Source of the DNA: Ceratodon purpureus | Lineage: Eukaryota > Streptophyta > Bryopsida > Pseudoditrichales > Ditrichaceae | Direction: 5' to 3' | Assembly: GCA_014871385.1 (NCBI GenBank) | Contig: CM026427.1 | Location: 17,785,731-17,849,730, forward strand | Length of the DNA: 64,000 nucleotides | Shown: piece by piece, positions 63,973 through 64,000 of the stretch | How positions within the stretch are numbered: position 1 is the stretch's first letter | Layout of the letters: the number at the start of each line of letters is the position of its first letter | Program-made: the position numbers and the translations under genes | The notes under the pieces: model-generated | Database searches by the model: none | What the model was told of the DNA's origin: nothing | The model's input: only the letters and a program-made list of their open reading frames with translations

Positions 63973-64000
63973 CAGTGAACAGTGCCATGATTTTACTGTC

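Overview
This is nuclear DNA of a land plant. The evidence is split genes with GT-AG introns, plant-type telomere repeats (CCCTAAA/TTTAGGG), plant-restricted families (a CELLULOSE SYNTHASE INTERACTIVE/CSI1 N-terminus, a ZFWD-type WD40 protein, a DOXC-type 2-oxoglutarate oxygenase, CACTA tnp2 transposase) and abundant satellite and transposon sequence. An early-diverging lineage such as a moss is my guess from the short introns and fragment-rich architecture; the sequence does not prove it. No rRNA, tRNA, CRISPR or prokaryotic operon was seen.

Layout. (1) 0-17 kb is low-density sequence with pieces of unrelated genes: a MORN-repeat exon (0.8 kb), an unrecognised hydrophilic reading frame (3.4-4.1 kb, minus), a frameshifted 2OG-oxygenase exon (4.8-5.0 kb, minus), a ten-exon minus-strand gene whose splice phases are consistent but which I cannot name (8.6-11.2 kb), the WD40 part of a ZFWD gene (12.3-13.9 kb), an isolated His/Asp-rich exon (14.6 kb) and a 5' half of Sec61-alpha (15.4-16.4 kb) broken by a perfect 72-bp palindrome. 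(2) 16.8-34.9 kb is telomere-related: a 19-bp TTTAGGG-containing minisatellite, then CCCTAAA in the opposite orientation, then 11 monomers of a 1.49-1.64 kb satellite, each bounded by a CCCTAAA cassette and built internally from ~172-bp subrepeats. (3) 35-39.8 kb is mostly non-coding with one unrecognised minus-strand gene. (4) 39.85-63.97 kb is bracketed by ~830-bp inverted repeats that both begin CACTATCG. Inside, next to the left repeat and pointing to it, is a CACTA tnp2/DUF4218/DUF4216 transposase gene with one in-frame amber codon. Next to the right repeat and pointing to it is a second CACTA-type gene with a TNP1/En-Spm-like C-terminus. Between them lies an AT-rich block (about 46.6-57.4 kb) holding LRR exons, four tandem copies of a covarying hairpin element, an apparently intact three-exon gene for a zinc-finger plus TET/JBP-like Fe(II)/2OG dioxygenase, and an N-terminal CSI1 fragment.

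The main hypothesis is that 39.85-63.97 kb is one very large (about 24 kb) CACTA-like element, or a CACTA element with a large insertion. It carries host gene fragments and a putative DNA-base dioxygenase that could counteract silencing of the element by DNA methylation. The weak points are that the 3-bp flanks of the two CACTA ends differ and that the AT-rich block could be a separate insertion.
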